DNA of 64,000 nt from Sphaerisporangium siamense (GTDB lineage: Bacteria > Actinomycetota > Actinomycetes > Streptosporangiales > Streptosporangiaceae), in NCBI RefSeq assembly GCF_014205275.1, contig NZ_JACHND010000001.1:1860001-1924000 (forward strand). The letters are read 5' to 3'. Below the pieces are notes generated by a model that was not told the DNA's origin, searched no databases, and worked only from the letters and a program-made list of their open reading frames with translations. Positions 11,410-19,537 of the stretch are shown here, piece after piece; position 1 is the first letter of the stretch; each line of letters starts with the position of its first letter. The position numbers were made by a program, and so were the translations under genes.

Positions 11410-11435
11410 TCGGATCTTCCCGGCATGATCCGATC
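11408..11435. promoter_or_regulatory. 9-bp inverted repeat overlapping the tetR start
   Basis: GATCGGATC (11408-11416) and GATCCGATC (11427-11435) are perfect inverted copies separated by 10 bases. They span the end of the upstream gene and the proposed tetR ATG (11425). This could be an autoregulatory operator or a transcript hairpin. Confidence 0.45.
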
Positions 11436-12057
11436 CACGATCGGCGATGACGGCGCGGAAGGCGGAGGGGTGACGGGGGAACGGCGGCGTCCGGGGCGGC
11501 GCCCCGGCTCGGCGGACACCCGCGGCGACATCGTGGCCGCGGCCCGCAAGATCTTCGCGGAGAAGGGGTTCGACAAGGCGACGATCCGGGGGATCGCCCG
11601 CGAGGCCGGCGTGGACCCCGCCCTGGTGCACCACTACTTCGACACCAAGGAGGGCATCTTCGTCGCCGCCCTCCAGCTTCCCGTCGACCCGTCCAAGGTG
11701 CTCCCCCTGGTCATAGAGGGTCCCCGTGAGCAGATCGGCGAACGGGTCGTCCGGTTCGTCCTCACGCTGACCGCGGACGCCCAGGCGCGCGAGCCGATCC
11801 TGGCGCTGATGCGCAGCGCGATGACCAACGACAAGGTCGTCGCGATGATCCGCGAGTTCATGACGCACGCGGTGATCGGGCGGGTCGCCACGGGGCTCGG
11901 CGTTCCGCTGATCCGCATGGAGGCGGCGTTCGCGCAGATGTTTGGCGTGATCCTGATGCGGTACGTCCTCCGGGTGGAGCCGGTGGCGTCCGTCGACGCC
12001 GAGGAACTGGTCGCCCTGCTGGCGCCGACGATCCAGCGCTACCTCGGCGAGGCTTGA
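11425..12057 (+). CDS. TetR-family transcriptional regulator
   Basis: 210 residues. The N-terminal helix-turn-helix is ADTRGDIVAAARKIFAEKG followed by TIRGIAREAGVDPALVHHYF; the C-terminal all-helical ligand domain resembles the type found in AcrR/YcdC-like repressors. The ATG at 11425 lacks a clear ribosome-binding site and lies in an inverted repeat; an in-frame GTG at 11470 (MTGERRRPGRR) is an alternative. Target genes are probably the upstream TIM-barrel gene, itself, or the downstream Fe-S protein gene. Confidence 0.9.
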   Translation: MIRSTIGDDGAEGGGVTGERRRPGRRPGSADTRGDIVAAARKIFAEKGFDKATIRGIAREAGVDPALVHHYFDTKEGIFVAALQLPVDPSKVLPLVIEGPREQIGERVVRFVLTLTADAQAREPILALMRSAMTNDKVVAMIREFMTHAVIGRVATGLGVPLIRMEAAFAQMFGVILMRYVLRVEPVASVDAEELVALLAPTIQRYLGEA

Positions 12058-12080
12058 TCGACCCCGCCGCCCGGCCTTCG

Positions 12081-12095
12081 TAGAGCATTGTTCTA
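12081..12095. promoter_or_regulatory. Candidate operator and -10 region before the EtfD-like gene
   Basis: TAGAGCATTGTTCTA is a 15-bp dyad with one mismatch, followed directly by TAATAT (12094-12099), which could serve as a -10 element. It lies 137 bases upstream of the Fe-S oxidoreductase start and 24 bases after the tetR stop. Repression by the neighbouring TetR is a guess. Confidence 0.3.
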
Positions 12096-12231
12096 ATATC
12101 GAACCGTCCGGCGGGACGACGCCCTGGTCAACCCACAAATCACCTGTGGGTACCATTCGCAGTGGTTCCACCGTCACGCTGGATGACCGGCATGTCTACG
12201 CTGGGCAGCCAACGCACAGTTTGGAGGACCC

Positions 12232-14406
12232 GTGCTCCTGGTAGCGATCATAGGGCTCGTGATGACGGCGGTGGCCGTCACCCTCGCCGGTCGCCGCGCG
12301 CACTGGCTCTACAGTCTCGCGACGAGCGGCCAGCCGGCCCCCGAACGCGTGCGTTACGCCAAGGACAACGCCGGCGCGGAGCTCAGGGCCCAGGTCGTCG
12401 AGGTGTTCGCGCAGAAGAAGCTGCTGAAGTGGACGCCGTCGGGCGTGGCGCACTTCGTGGTGTTCTGGGCGTTCGTCATCCTGATCACCGTCTACGTCGA
12501 GGCGTACGGCGCGCTGATCCAGGGGGCGATCACCGGGGAGCCCGACTTCCACATCCCGCTCATCGGCACCTGGCCGGTGCTCGGGTTCCTCCAGGACCTC
12601 ATCGCCGTCGCCTGCGTCCTCGGCCTGGCGTCCTTCGCGGTCATCCGCCTGAAGAACTCGCCCAAGAAGCTCGGCCGCGAGTCCCGGTTCTCCGGCTCGC
12701 ACCTGGGTGGCGCCTGGCTGATCCTTTTCATGATCTTCAACGTGATCTGGACGCTGTTCCTGTTCCGCGGCGCGTCGATCAACACGGGCAACTTCCCCTA
12801 CGACTCCGGGGCGTTCGCCTCCGAGGCCGTCGCCGCGGCGCTCCGCCCGCTCGGCACGGGCGTCAACGAGGCGCTGGAGCCGGTGGGGCTGCTGCTGCAT
12901 ATCGGCGTGATGCTGGTGTTCCTGGTCATCGTGGTGAACTCCAAGCACCTGCACATCTTCACCGCGCCGCTGAACGTGCTGTTCTCGCGCCGTCCCGACG
13001 GTCTGGGCGCGGTGCCCGAGATGCGCAGCAACGGCAAGGTGCTCGACTTCGAGGAAGCCGACCCCGACACCGACGTCTTCGGCCGCGGCAAGCTTGAGGA
13101 CACCACGTGGAAGGGCTTCCTCGACTTCTACACCTGCACCGAGTGCGGGCGGTGCCAGTCGCAGTGCCCCGCCTGGAACACCGGCAAGCCGCTGTCGCCC
13201 AAAATGCTCATCCTCGACCAGCGCGACCACGCCTTCGCCATCGCCCCGTACCTGCTGGCCGGCGAGGAGGAGCGCGCCAAGCTTCCCGAGGACGTCCTCG
13301 CCCTGGCGGGCAAGCCCTTGGTCGGTGAAGAGGGTGTGATCCACCCGGATGTGTTGTGGTCGTGTACCAACTGTGGCGCGTGTGTGGAGCAGTGCCCGGT
13401 GGACATCGAGCACATCGATCACATCCTCGACATGCGGCGTTACCAGGTGATGATCGAGTCCAGCTTCCCCTCCGAGGCGGGGGTGATGTTGAAGAACCTG
13501 GAGAACAAGGGCAATCCGTGGGGTCTGCCGGAGGGTAAGCGCGCCGAGTGGATCGAGGAGCTGGCCTCTCGTGAGGTGGACCCGATCGAGGTCCAGATGG
13601 TCGACGAGAAGATGCCCGGCGATGTGGAGTACCTGTTCTGGGTGGGGTGCGCCGGTGCGCTGGAGGACCGGGCCCGCAAGACCACCAAGGCGGTGGCCGA
13701 GTTGCTGCATATCGCCGGGGTGAGGTTCGCGGTGCTGGGGCCGATGGAGGCGTGCACGGGGGATCCGGCTCGTCGTCTTGGCATGGAGTTCGTGTTCGAC
13801 ATGCTGGCCCGGCAGAACATCGAGACGTTGAACGAGGCCGGGGTGAAGAAGATCGTGGCGACGTGCCCGCACTGCTTCAACACTCTGGCCAACGAGTACC
13901 CGCAGCTCGGCGGCCACTTCGAGGTGGTGCATCACACGCAGTTGCTGGCGCATCTGGTGGAGCAGGGCAGGCTGACGCCGGTGACGCCGATCGAGGAGAA
14001 GATCACTTATCACGATCCGTGTTTCCTGGGGCGGCACAACAAGGTGTACGCGCAGCCGCGCGACATCATGGCCACGGTGCCGGGGGTGCGCACGCAGGAG
14101 ATGCACCGGTGCAAGGAGCGGGGGTTCTGTTGTGGTGCGGGTGGGGCGCGGATGTGGATGGAGGAGCGGATCGGCAAGCGGATCAACACCGAGCGGGTGG
14201 ACGAGGCGCTGACCACCGATCCCGACACCGTGTCCACCGCATGCCCGTTCTGCCTGGTGATGCTCGGGGACGCGATCAACGAGAAGAAGAACACCGGCCA
14301 GGCCAAGGAGACCCTGGAAGTCGTCGACGTCGCCCAGCTCCTGATCACCTCGGTGAAGGGACAGAAGGACCAGAAGGGACAGCAGGGCGAGCCGGTCGGA
14401 GCCTGA
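12232..14406 (+). CDS. Membrane-bound Fe-S oxidoreductase, EtfD-like
   Basis: 724-residue integral membrane protein with an N-terminal module of about five hydrophobic helices (near residues 2-20, 70-90, 118-138, 160-178, 225-245). Two 4Fe-4S motifs follow, CTECGRCQSQCP (from residue 302) and CTNCGACVEQCP (from about 378). Two CCG domains then contain WVGCAG, CPHCFNT, YHDPCFLGRHN and FCCGAGGARMWM. This arrangement is that of mycobacterial EtfD (Rv0338c), which passes electrons from electron-transfer flavoprotein to the quinone pool during fatty-acid oxidation. The GTG start at 12232 is preceded by GGAGGA. No etfAB genes are adjacent. The C-tail is a KGQKDQKGQQG-type hydrophilic stretch. Confidence 0.85.
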   Translation: MLLVAIIGLVMTAVAVTLAGRRAHWLYSLATSGQPAPERVRYAKDNAGAELRAQVVEVFAQKKLLKWTPSGVAHFVVFWAFVILITVYVEAYGALIQGAITGEPDFHIPLIGTWPVLGFLQDLIAVACVLGLASFAVIRLKNSPKKLGRESRFSGSHLGGAWLILFMIFNVIWTLFLFRGASINTGNFPYDSGAFASEAVAAALRPLGTGVNEALEPVGLLLHIGVMLVFLVIVVNSKHLHIFTAPLNVLFSRRPDGLGAVPEMRSNGKVLDFEEADPDTDVFGRGKLEDTTWKGFLDFYTCTECGRCQSQCPAWNTGKPLSPKMLILDQRDHAFAIAPYLLAGEEERAKLPEDVLALAGKPLVGEEGVIHPDVLWSCTNCGACVEQCPVDIEHIDHILDMRRYQVMIESSFPSEAGVMLKNLENKGNPWGLPEGKRAEWIEELASREVDPIEVQMVDEKMPGDVEYLFWVGCAGALEDRARKTTKAVAELLHIAGVRFAVLGPMEACTGDPARRLGMEFVFDMLARQNIETLNEAGVKKIVATCPHCFNTLANEYPQLGGHFEVVHHTQLLAHLVEQGRLTPVTPIEEKITYHDPCFLGRHNKVYAQPRDIMATVPGVRTQEMHRCKERGFCCGAGGARMWMEERIGKRINTERVDEALTTDPDTVSTACPFCLVMLGDAINEKKNTGQAKETLEVVDVAQLLITSVKGQKDQKGQQGEPVGA

Positions 14407-14541
14407 CCGAACCGCCGAGGCGGGGCGGCGCCTGCGACCAATGTGGCCAGATTGAAATAGCCTGGAAATCCTTTCTCCTCATAACGGACGGATTACGGTA
14501 ACCTCAACGTCGCGCGGCTCAATCAACGGGGAGGGGGCCCG

Positions 14542-15405
14542 GTGCGCGTTGTCGTAACCGACGCCGAGGTCACGATGGCGGATGTCCTCTCGCTCAGGCT
14601 TGCCATCAGCGATCCTCTGGCCGAGGGCACCCGGCTCGTCCTGCGGCAGCGCGGCGGCGGCGCCGAGGTCGCCGTGGCGCTCGGCGCCCCGGGCGCCGAG
14701 GTGCGTGAGGCTTCCGTCGCGGTGTCGCTCGCGCCGCTCGCCCTGACCGCCGGCCGCTGGGACGCCTATCTCGAACATGAGGACCCGCCCAGCGGCCCCG
14801 AGGGGGTCGCGCGTCCTCCCTCGTGGGAACGGTCCCCGGATCGCACGCCCAGGCGCACGCGGGTGCAGTGCGTGGACCCGGGCTTCTCGCTGGACCGCCT
14901 GGACGCCTACGCCCTCAGCCGGCGCACCCTGGCCTACCGCGCCTACCGGACGCGCAACGGCTACCTCGCGGTCAAGGTCGCGCACGTCGAGCCGGGCGCC
15001 GACGTCCGGGCGGTGTGGTTCCGCGAGGGCCGCTTCGAGGTCACCGGCCTGCTCGCCTACACCGGCTTCGTGGACGACGACTCCCACCACACCGCGCGCC
15101 TGGCCCTGCGCCGCGCGGAAGGCCCGGAGACGGCCGTGACGGCCACCGCGACCGTGAAGGGCGTCCGCTTCCACGCCGCCCTGTCGTTGTGCGACGTGCT
15201 CGCCGCGACGCCCGAGTACGAGGGGGTGTGGGAACCCTCGCTGGAGGTCGACGGCCTGGAGGCCCCGCTGCCGCTCGGGGCGCGCATCGACGACGTCGAC
15301 GGCAAGGGGCGCAGGGTCCAGTACCCCGACACCCGCGTGGACGGGGTGCCCGTCCGCCCGTGCTACACCTCCGACGACGAGCTGCGTCTTGAGGTGGGGG
15401 GATGA
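14542..15405 (+). CDS. Protein of unknown function paired with a glycosyltransferase
   Basis: 287 residues, rich in predicted beta strand, with no signal peptide, membrane segment or recognisable catalytic motif. GTG start at 14542, preceded by a GGGGAGGGGG stretch. Its stop overlaps the glycosyltransferase start by four bases (ATGA), so the two products are made together. A beta-sandwich accessory domain recognising the glycosyltransferase's polymer substrate is plausible but not shown. Confidence 0.8.
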   Translation: MRVVVTDAEVTMADVLSLRLAISDPLAEGTRLVLRQRGGGAEVAVALGAPGAEVREASVAVSLAPLALTAGRWDAYLEHEDPPSGPEGVARPPSWERSPDRTPRRTRVQCVDPGFSLDRLDAYALSRRTLAYRAYRTRNGYLAVKVAHVEPGADVRAVWFREGRFEVTGLLAYTGFVDDDSHHTARLALRRAEGPETAVTATATVKGVRFHAALSLCDVLAATPEYEGVWEPSLEVDGLEAPLPLGARIDDVDGKGRRVQYPDTRVDGVPVRPCYTSDDELRLEVGG

Positions 15406-16508
15406 AGATCTCCTTCCTCGTGCCCTCGGCGTACGGCATGCGGGGCGACACCCGGGCGGTGCTCAACCTCGCCGCGGGGCTGGCGTCCCGGCACGAGGTC
15501 GAGATCATCAGCGTCAGACGGGTCCGCGAGACCCCCTTCTTCCCGGTGGACCGGCGCCTGTCCATGCGCTGGCTGATCGACGCGCGCCCCGGCGTCCGGC
15601 ACATCCTGCCCGGCGGCCAGATGCGCACCGAGATGGCCCTGTGGCGGGCCCTGCGCGGGCTGCGCGCGGACGTCCTGGTCACCACCCGGGCGGCGCTGAG
15701 CGTGCAGGCGGCGCGGCACGTTCCCCGTGAGACCCTGCGGCTGGCCAGGGAGTGGACGCGCCCGGCCGTCCCCGCGCCCGTCCGCCGCTTCTATCCCAAG
15801 CTGGACGCCGTGGTGACCTCGACGGAGACGGCCAGGGACGACTTCGCCCGCGTCTTCGACGGCGCCGCCCGCCCCCGCCTCGAAGTCGTGCCCGACGCGC
15901 TGCCCCAGGGCCCGTGGCCGCGCTCGCGCATGGACAACCGCATCGTCTCCGCCGGCGGCCGGTGGCTGCCGGGCAAGGCGTTCGACCAGCTCATCAACGC
16001 CTTCGCGATCGTCGCGGACAAGCGTCCCGACTGGCGGCTGCGGCTGTACGGCGGCGGGCCGGAGGAGAAGCGGCTGCGCGCGCTGGTCGGCCGGCTGAAC
16101 CTGCACAACAACGTGTACTTCATGGGCACGACGCCCGATCTGCAAGGTGAGTTCGCCAAGGCGTCGCTGGTGGCGGTGACCTCGCTGGCCGAGAGCCCGG
16201 GCATGACGGTGATCGAGGCGCTGGGCTGCGGCGTTCCCGTGGTGGGCTTCGCGGGGGCGCGCGGCGCGGGGGAGTTCGTCACCCCCGGCCGCGACAGCGT
16301 GCTCGTGCCGCGGGGCGAGGACGAGGTGGAGGCGTTCGCGTCCGCGATGCTGACGCTGATCGACGACGAGCGGCGCCGCATGGTGCTCGCGGCGGGGGCC
16401 CTGGAGTCGGCGGCGGCCAGGCACGCCGGGTCGGTGATCGCCGCACAGTGGGAGTATCTCGCCGACGACCTGCGGGGACGCGGGGCCAAGGTGGCGTCGG
16501 GACGGTGA
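15402..16508 (+). CDS. Family 4 glycosyltransferase
   Basis: 368-residue GT-B fold enzyme. The N-terminal domain begins MKISFLVPSAYGMRGDTRAV; the C-terminal nucleotide-sugar domain has GGRWLPGKAFDQLINAF, LYGGGPEEKRLRAL and the GT4 motif ESPGMTVIEALGCGVPVVG, whose E-x7-E arrangement contacts the donor phosphate and sugar. Translationally coupled to the unknown protein upstream. Likely adds a sugar to a cell-wall polymer or secondary metabolite; donor and acceptor are unknown. Confidence 0.9.
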   Translation: MKISFLVPSAYGMRGDTRAVLNLAAGLASRHEVEIISVRRVRETPFFPVDRRLSMRWLIDARPGVRHILPGGQMRTEMALWRALRGLRADVLVTTRAALSVQAARHVPRETLRLAREWTRPAVPAPVRRFYPKLDAVVTSTETARDDFARVFDGAARPRLEVVPDALPQGPWPRSRMDNRIVSAGGRWLPGKAFDQLINAFAIVADKRPDWRLRLYGGGPEEKRLRALVGRLNLHNNVYFMGTTPDLQGEFAKASLVAVTSLAESPGMTVIEALGCGVPVVGFAGARGAGEFVTPGRDSVLVPRGEDEVEAFASAMLTLIDDERRRMVLAAGALESAAARHAGSVIAAQWEYLADDLRGRGAKVASGR

Positions 16509-16545
16509 GGGCACCCCGGCCGTCCGGCGCGCGCACCGCTGTGGT

Positions 16546-16562
16546 ATACCCCGAACCGGTAT
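16546..16562. promoter_or_regulatory. Candidate CsoR operator
   Basis: ATACC-CCGAACC-GGTAT, a 17-bp dyad with GC-rich centre like CsoR-family operators, located just before the csoR start. It overlaps an upstream in-frame ATG at 16561, which supports the internal start at 16573. Confidence 0.5.
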
Positions 16563-16572
16563 GGTAGATGCC

Positions 16573-16854
16573 ATGCACGGGTACAGCGGAGACAAGCAGG
16601 CGTATCTGACCAGACTTCGGCGGATCGAGGGACAGATCCGCGGCCTGCAGCGCATGGTCGAGGAAGACTCTTACTGCATCGACGTCCTCACCCAGGTGTC
16701 GGCGGCGACACGCGCCCTGCAGGCGGTGGCCCTGGGCCTCCTGGAGGACCACATCGGCCACTGCGTCACGGACGCCATCGCCAACGGCGGTCCTGAGGCG
16801 GAGGCGAAGGTCAAGGAGGCGTCGGCGGCCATCGCGAGGCTAGTGCGCTCGTAG
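16573..16854 (+). CDS. CsoR-family metal-sensing repressor
   Basis: 93-residue all-helical repressor of the DUF156 family. The copper-binding triad is intact: C35 on helix 1 and the H60/C64 pair (HIGHC) on helix 2, the same spacing as C36/H61/C65 of Mycobacterium CsoR, which predicts Cu(I) sensing rather than nickel or formaldehyde. The ATG at 16573 (MHGYSGDKQAYL) fits the family and leaves the operator outside the gene. No copZ or copA lies beside it, so it may act only on itself here and on distant copper genes. Confidence 0.88.
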   Translation: MHGYSGDKQAYLTRLRRIEGQIRGLQRMVEEDSYCIDVLTQVSAATRALQAVALGLLEDHIGHCVTDAIANGGPEAEAKVKEASAAIARLVRS

Positions 16855-16982
16855 GGCGGTACGACCGTCCGGCGGTCCGGCCGGACTAGTCCCGTCGGGT
16901 GGTAAGGGTGGGGTGGTAAGGGACCTTTTCACAAAACCGTCCCGAACCCCCGAGGAGTCCGGGACCAGTTCTGTGAGCTTCT

Positions 16983-17144
16983 TCAGCGACTTACCGAAGT
17001 ACGCAATCCGAGCGCGTTGTCGAGCTCATCCAAGGTCAGCTGTCGCTCGCTGACGGCGACGGCGCTGAGCACCTCCGCGTAGAGCGCGATCTCGTCCAAC
17101 GCGACACGGTCATGGACCCGTGAGTCCAGGTTGTCGTGCCCCAC
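16983..17144 (-). CDS. Small conserved actinobacterial protein (53 aa)
   Basis: A 53-residue protein with HDRVALDEIALYAEVLSAVA and LTLDELDNALGL, an acidic, helical sequence of a type I recognise from many actinomycete genomes without known function. The GTG start at 17144 has a good GGAAGGAAGG sequence upstream. It is isolated between csoR and an unknown gene, with about 130 bases of plain intergenic DNA on the csoR side and 230 on the other. A regulator partner, such as an anti-sigma-type or WhiB-associated peptide, is conceivable but unsupported. Confidence 0.6.
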   Translation of the reverse strand: MGHDNLDSRVHDRVALDEIALYAEVLSAVAVSERQLTLDELDNALGLRTSVSR

Positions 17145-17374
17145 CGCGTCGTCCTTCCTTCCGCAGCCCACACCCACTTCGAGGTTACGACCGGGCGGCT
17201 TTCGACGACATGGCCCATCGGGACCATTCGCCGGGGCCGCCCGTGTACTGGGGGAACCATTTCCAGGATCGTAGATCACAATTCGGTCAAAGCCGCTGAT
17301 AGGGGGATGGGGAATGATATACGAGAGGTAAGTATGAAATAGCCGGATTTAACGTTTAGATCACGACGCCCCGG

Positions 17375-18760
17375 TCACGTGTGGTGAATCCATTCGCCTG
17401 AGGTCTCCGTGGCTTCGGACGACGGGCCCGTCTCCTCAGGGAGCGCCGCGGGCAGAGGGTCGTCCCGCTGGCCGATCAGGCAGCTCACCGTCGCCGCCGA
17501 CGCCGGGAACCCGCGGGCGGGAGGCTCGGTTCCCGTCAGCCCGCACCACGCCAGCCCCGTCGCGTACCCCGCCCCCAGCAGCGCCGCCGCCGACGCGCGG
17601 TCGGGCGGGCGCAGGCCGTCGGCGGGCGCGCCGTCCTCGGGCCAGCAGCCACGCAGCGGGTGGCCCGGCTCGGCGAGCGCCAGGTAGTACGTCCGCCGCA
17701 GCTCGGGGTCCAGGTAGGGGTACAGCCGGGCCGCCGCCTCTGGCGCCACCTCGTGGACGTCGGCGGCCAGCAGCGACGCCGCCACCACGCGCGGATCGGC
17801 GCCGTCGCCCGCGGCGAACGCCAGCGCCTCCACCAGGTCGTACAGGGTGTGCCGGAAGTGGTCCTCCGGAGAGGTCTCCGCCAGCACGGCCGCCGCCCGG
17901 CCGCGCGGGCAGCGGGCGAGCCAGGCGTCCCTCAGCGCCGCCGCGTCCCGGGCCGCGTGGTCCAGCCACGGCCGGGCCAGCAGCGGCTCCAGCATCGCGA
18001 TCAGGGCGTGCGCGCGCGGGGTGAACCGGCCGTCCGGGAGCAGCACGCGGGCGGTGTCGGCCATCACGGCGACCAGCCGCAGCGCCGCCCCCTGGGCGCC
18101 GTGCCCGAGCGGCTCGCAGTAGAGGGCGGCCAGCGCCTCCAGCGGCATGGGCGGCAGCCACCGCACCCAGTCGTCCCCGGGCAGCGGCCGCCTCAGGAAC
18201 TCGCCGAACATCGACAGCAGGACCTCGTTGCCGTCGAACGCCGGGGCGTAGGCGCACCACATGATCGTGCCCCAGACCGCCGCGACCCCCGCCGTGACGT
18301 CCCCGTAGAAGAGGTCGCGCAGCGGCCCCGACACCAGGGGCGCGTCCTCCCGCGGCCGGCAGGCCTCGGTCAGCAGCCCGCGCACCCGCTCGGTGACCTC
18401 GCGGGAGACGTCCGGCCCCACGAACGCCTGGGTGGAGCCGCGGCCGGCGGTCACGTCCGCGGGGCCGGGCAGCAACCCCTCGGGGATCGGGACGCCCGGC
18501 TGCGGCGGCCGCGCGGCGGCACGGATGGCGGGCGCGGCCGGAGGGGCCGACAGGTGCCAGGCGGCCTCCGAGCCGTCGGTGCGGTACCAGCGGGCGTGGG
18601 CGCCGAACATCCAGCAGGCGCCGTCCTCGGTGCGCAGCAGACGCGCCGCCATCGCCTGGAGCTGGGTGGCAGGAGGGACGTCGGCCCACCGCGGGTCCGC
18701 GACCATGGCGCGGACATCCCGCTCGATCGCCGCGAAGGGGTCCCACTGCACGGCGGCCAT
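17375..18760 (-). CDS. Actinobacterial protein of unknown function
   Basis: 461 residues, Ala/Arg/Leu-rich, mostly helical, no signal peptide. The N-terminus (MAAVQWDPFAAIERDVRAMV) reads like an adapter helix; the middle contains a C/W-rich patch (GDVTAGVAAVWGTIMWCAYAP). No catalytic motif is recognised. GC content and codon use match the neighbours, so it is likely a resident gene. It lies 48 bases downstream of the carbonic anhydrase-like gene on the same strand and may share its transcript. Confidence 0.75.
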   Translation of the reverse strand: MAAVQWDPFAAIERDVRAMVADPRWADVPPATQLQAMAARLLRTEDGACWMFGAHARWYRTDGSEAAWHLSAPPAAPAIRAAARPPQPGVPIPEGLLPGPADVTAGRGSTQAFVGPDVSREVTERVRGLLTEACRPREDAPLVSGPLRDLFYGDVTAGVAAVWGTIMWCAYAPAFDGNEVLLSMFGEFLRRPLPGDDWVRWLPPMPLEALAALYCEPLGHGAQGAALRLVAVMADTARVLLPDGRFTPRAHALIAMLEPLLARPWLDHAARDAAALRDAWLARCPRGRAAAVLAETSPEDHFRHTLYDLVEALAFAAGDGADPRVVAASLLAADVHEVAPEAAARLYPYLDPELRRTYYLALAEPGHPLRGCWPEDGAPADGLRPPDRASAAALLGAGYATGLAWCGLTGTEPPARGFPASAATVSCLIGQRDDPLPAALPEETGPSSEATETSGEWIHHT

Positions 18761-18808
18761 GCTACTGGTGACCTGGAAACGGATCCCGGACGGCGGACGC
18801 GCCCGGCC

Positions 18809-19357
18809 TCACGCCCCTCGCAGCGGGGAGGCGGCGCGGTGGCGGGCGGCCTTCGCCATGTAATTGTCCGGCGTGCGTGCGAACGTGGACCGGTCGGCGT
18901 CCGTCAGCTCCCGCACGACGCTCCCCGGCACCCCGGCGAACAGCACCCCCGCGGGGACGTGCCGGCCCGGCGGCACCACGCACCCGGCCGCGATCAGCGA
19001 CCCCGCGCCCACCCTCGCGCCGTTCAGCACGACCGCGCCGATGCCGACCAGCGCCCCGGTCCCGACGTGCGCCCCGTGCACCACCGCCCGGTGCCCCAGG
19101 CTGACCCGGTCTTCCAGCACGGCCGGCAGCCCCGGGTCGGCGTGCAGGCAGCACAGGTCCTGGACGTTGCACTCCTCGCCGACCTCGATCGCCTCGTCGT
19201 CGCCGCGCAGCACGGCGCCGTACCAGACGCTCGCGGCGCGCCCCAGCCGCACCCGGCCGACCACGACGGCGGTCGGCGCGACGTACGCCTCGGGGTGGAT
19301 GGACGGCGTGTCGGCGTCCAGCGACGCGATGTACGGCGGGAATGGGGGCTCGTTCAT
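18809..19357 (-). CDS. Gamma-carbonic anhydrase-family hexapeptide-repeat protein
   Basis: 182-residue left-handed beta-helix protein of the gamma-CA/PaaY/YrdA group. Hexapeptide turns run through residues ~20-150 (for example AYVAPTAVVVGRVRLG, GAHVGTGALVGIGAVVLNGA, GSLIAAGCVVPPGR). Zinc-ligand histidines are seen in CCLHADPG, LGHRAVVHGAHVG. The N-terminus and a C-terminal helix (YMAKAARHRAA) match the family. Acts as a trimer; carbonic anhydrase or acyl-CoA-linked activity cannot be separated by sequence. Confidence 0.85.
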   Translation of the reverse strand: MNEPPFPPYIASLDADTPSIHPEAYVAPTAVVVGRVRLGRAASVWYGAVLRGDDEAIEVGEECNVQDLCCLHADPGLPAVLEDRVSLGHRAVVHGAHVGTGALVGIGAVVLNGARVGAGSLIAAGCVVPPGRHVPAGVLFAGVPGSVVRELTDADRSTFARTPDNYMAKAARHRAASPLRGA

Positions 19358-19537
19358 GCCTTCGAGGATCTCATGCGGGCATCCGCCGGTTTCGGGACCC
19401 TTGCTGCTGGTAGGCGGTCATTAGACCGCATGAGGCCATGCGTTCGGGTTGCGGACTTGGGCGGATGGCAGGAAAGTCGTGTCCTGACGTGTCGTATGCA
19501 CGACCCCCACTCGAATCCAGACCCCCAGGGCTCAGCC

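Noticed and set aside
12196-14106. Open frame antisense to the Fe-S oxidoreductase
   Set aside because: His/Leu/Gly-rich shadow of a strongly coded opposite gene.
17660-19537. Long + strand open frame upstream of the coiled-coil gene, in the same frame
   Set aside because: It lies antisense to two genes with clear minus-strand content and reads as Arg/Gly/Pro-rich shadow. The real protein begins at the DivIVA-like N-terminus at 19538.
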